Assembly: GCA_946188105.1 (NCBI GenBank)
Contig: CAMHTQ010000004.1
Location: 1 to 41,889, forward strand
Length of the DNA: 41,889 nt
DNA from: an uncultured Alphaproteobacteria bacterium
Lineage (GTDB): Bacteria > Pseudomonadota > Alphaproteobacteria > Rs-D84
Reading direction: 5' to 3'
Shown here: one piece after another, positions 40,501 through 41,889 of the stretch
How the letters are laid out: every line of letters starts with the position of its first letter
Position numbering within the stretch: position 1 is the first letter of the stretch
Made by a program: the position numbers and the translations under genes
The notes under the pieces: model-generated
What the model saw: the letters and a program-made list of their open reading frames with translations, nothing else
Told to the model about the DNA's origin: nothing
The model's database searches: none

Positions 40501-41622
40501 TTAAAACCAACCTGATTTTTTACCTGGCTTTGCCCCGGCATATTCTTCCAATGCTTTCTTTTGCTTTTCGGTTAATTTTGTTGGCACCGTCATTGCAACC
40601 TCTATGTACAAATCCCCAAATGAACCAGATCTATGTGGATTTGGCATTCCGTGTCCCTTTACACGCAACCGAGAACCAATTTGTGTTCCAGCCGCAATTT
40701 TAACCGTCAATTCTTTATCATCAATCGTTTGAACCTCTATTTCACCCCCCAGCGCAAGTATCGTAAATGGAATATCTGTTTTTAAAATCAAATCATTACC
40801 ATCGCGCACAAATTTATCATCTGGTTTTACAGTGATATCTAAATAAAAGTCCCCAGCCGGCGCACCATTTTGACCTGCCTCGCCCTGACCTGCTAAACGC
40901 AATCTGGCACCATCTTCGACACCTGCTGGTATTTTTACATCCAATGTGCGTTGTTTATGAACCGCACCCGTACCATCACATTTAGAACATTTTTTATCGA
41001 TTTTACGTCCCAAGCCATTACATTCTGGACATGGGTGTTCCACCGCAAAAAATCCCTGACGGGTTTGCACCATACCACTGCCCCCACAACGTGGACAAAC
41101 TGGTGCAGGTTTTCCATCATCAGTTCCATTACCATTACATTTATCACATGTTACATTACTGGAAAATTTAACGGTATGGGTTGTTCCAAAATAAGCATCT
41201 TTTAATGAAATCGTAACATTATCCAGCAAATCACGACCACGTTGTTGGGCTGCTGTACCACGTCCACCACCGAATCCACCAAAACCATCGAATCCGAAAC
41301 CACGCATCGCCTCGCGCAATATATCATCCATTCCGGCACCCCCGGCAAATCCATTAAACCCAGCGCCAAATGGATTACCCGCACCCGATGCGTTACCACC
41401 CGCAAATGCAGCATCCCCAAACCGGTCATACGCAGCACGTTTTTGTGGGTCTTTTAATATATCAAAAGCATTATTAACTTCTTTGAATTTTTCTTCGGCA
41501 TCTTTGTCCCCAGGATTTTTATCCGGGTGATATTTCATAACCAACTTGTGATACGCCTTTTTTATATCTGAATCAGACGCGTCACGAGCGACACCCAAAA
41601 CTTCATAAGGATTTTTACTCAT
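40501..41622 (-). CDS. dnaJ: Chaperone protein DnaJ
   Basis: DnaJ delivers unfolded proteins to DnaK and stimulates its ATPase. The 373-residue protein has the J domain with HPD in [20 protein letters not shown], a Gly/Phe-rich region, four CxxCxGxG zinc motifs ([32 protein letters not shown]) and the C-terminal substrate-binding part ([22 protein letters not shown]). Length is normal. dnaK is not adjacent; parE lies divergently upstream. The ribosome binding site is weak. Confidence 0.97.
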   Translation of the reverse strand: MSKNPYEVLGVARDASDSDIKKAYHKLVMKYHPDKNPGDKDAEEKFKEVNNAFDILKDPQKRAAYDRFGDAAFAGGNASGAGNPFGAGFNGFAGGAGMDDILREAMRGFGFDGFGGFGGGRGTAAQQRGRDLLDNVTISLKDAYFGTTHTVKFSSNVTCDKCNGNGTDDGKPAPVCPRCGGSGMVQTRQGFFAVEHPCPECNGLGRKIDKKCSKCDGTGAVHKQRTLDVKIPAGVEDGARLRLAGQGEAGQNGAPAGDFYLDITVKPDDKFVRDGNDLILKTDIPFTILALGGEIEVQTIDDKELTVKIAAGTQIGSRLRVKGHGMPNPHRSGSFGDLYIEVAMTVPTKLTEKQKKALEEYAGAKPGKKSGWF

Positions 41623-41707
41623 TTTTACAGGCCTATATTATTTATCTGTTCTTTGATATAGTATTTTCATCAAAAAATTCAAGTGGTTATTAAACAAAAA
41701 ATCTGAC

Positions 41708-41736
41708 TTGCGAAAAAAAACAAAATGTTCTAATAA
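41708..41736 (+). promoter_or_regulatory. Promoter of parE
   Basis: TTGCGA (41708-41713), 17 bases, TAATAA (41731-41736), 10 bases before the ATG; AAGG lies in between. Confidence 0.55.
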
Positions 41737-41746
41737 TAAGGGTACT

Positions 41747-41889
41747 ATGGCAGAAAAAAACACATCTTATGATGCATCCACCATCCAGGTTTTAGAGGGG
41801 CTTGAACCTGTTCGCCTGCGTCCCGGCATGTATATTGGCGGTACAGACGAAAAGGCATGGCACCACTTACCTGTTGAAATTATGGATAA
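41747..41889 (+). CDS. parE: DNA topoisomerase IV subunit B, N-terminal part (runs off the window)
   Basis: The 47 visible residues read [40 protein letters not shown] and LPVEIMD. The start of the type II topoisomerase GHKL ATPase domain is clear from [15 protein letters not shown] and the beginning of the E-x-x-DN motif. [15 protein letters not shown] with the early GGTDE is more like alphaproteobacterial ParE than GyrB, which usually has GDT-DDGTGLHH. AAGGGT precedes the ATG. Confidence 0.85.
   Translation, partial: MAEKNTSYDASTIQVLEGLEPVRLRPGMYIGGTDEKAWHHLPVEIMD

Overview
The window reads as a chromosomal stretch of an AT-rich, Gram-negative alphaproteobacterium with a compact genome. 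Evidence for the Gram-negative envelope is LpxI (lipid A), TolB, several signal-peptide beta-barrels ending in aromatic residues, a lipoprotein and an AsmA-type protein. The alphaproteobacterial leaning rests on an ftsE-ftsX-ydcF-plsC operon, LpxI rather than LpxH, a ParE N-terminus of alphaproteobacterial type, and an S24-repressor-type helix-turn-helix. The pilin leader GRSMIEMLGVLAI and the tail-fibre-like surface proteins recall uncultured gut Alphaproteobacteria (RF32 / Enterousia-like); that placement is inference from memory and should be checked by phylogeny. No rRNA and no CRISPR array were seen; there is one tRNA (Pro, CGG).

Layout. 0-0.8 kb: rpsL and the start of rpsG with a near-consensus promoter. 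0.9-2.8 kb: two tandem paralogous outer-membrane proteins with duplicated promoters. 3-6.7 kb: mltG, then a radical SAM gene coupled to a 15-residue-repeat protein, bracketed by two paralogous Nudix hydrolases. 6.7-8.5 kb: tRNA-Pro, fabF, acpP. 8.5-12.1 kb: lepA leading a tight operon with two small Cys-rich proteins and a tyrosine-recombinase-like protein lacking its catalytic residues. 12.2-13.4 kb: a DedA/YqaA-like membrane protein and rbfA.

12.9-18.2 kb is the accessory region. Modular palindromic repeats (copies at about 12.88, 13.43, 15.18 and 15.77 kb) surround a secreted Ala/Thr-rich protein and a DUF559 (Vsr-like) endonuclease gene. That gene sits between two near-identical direct copies and takes its stop codon from one of them. 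Beyond lie a truncated phage-type repressor, a candidate structured small RNA with CU-rich loops (16.36-16.56 kb), and a second, convergent tail-fibre-like protein sharing an identical 80-bp inverted cassette with the first.

18.4-30.9 kb: lpxI, a short RlmD/TrmA-type methyltransferase, an 840-residue repeat-built secreted protein with a barrel partner, ftsE-ftsX-ydcF-plsC, tolB with a secreted thermonuclease, an orphan ribbon-helix-helix regulator with a three-unit operator, a VirB2-like pilin, a lipoprotein and class II aldolase. 30.9-41.9 kb: efp, dnaN, an operon pilin-rluC-asmA-cdaA (c-di-AMP synthesis), a compact uvrC with pgsA, an acyl-carrier-protein-like gene coupled to an unknown gene, dnaJ, and the start of parE.

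Most genes are housekeeping. The best candidates for something undescribed are the DUF559/palindromic-repeat unit, the CU-rich small RNA, and the radical SAM / repeat protein / Nudix cluster.
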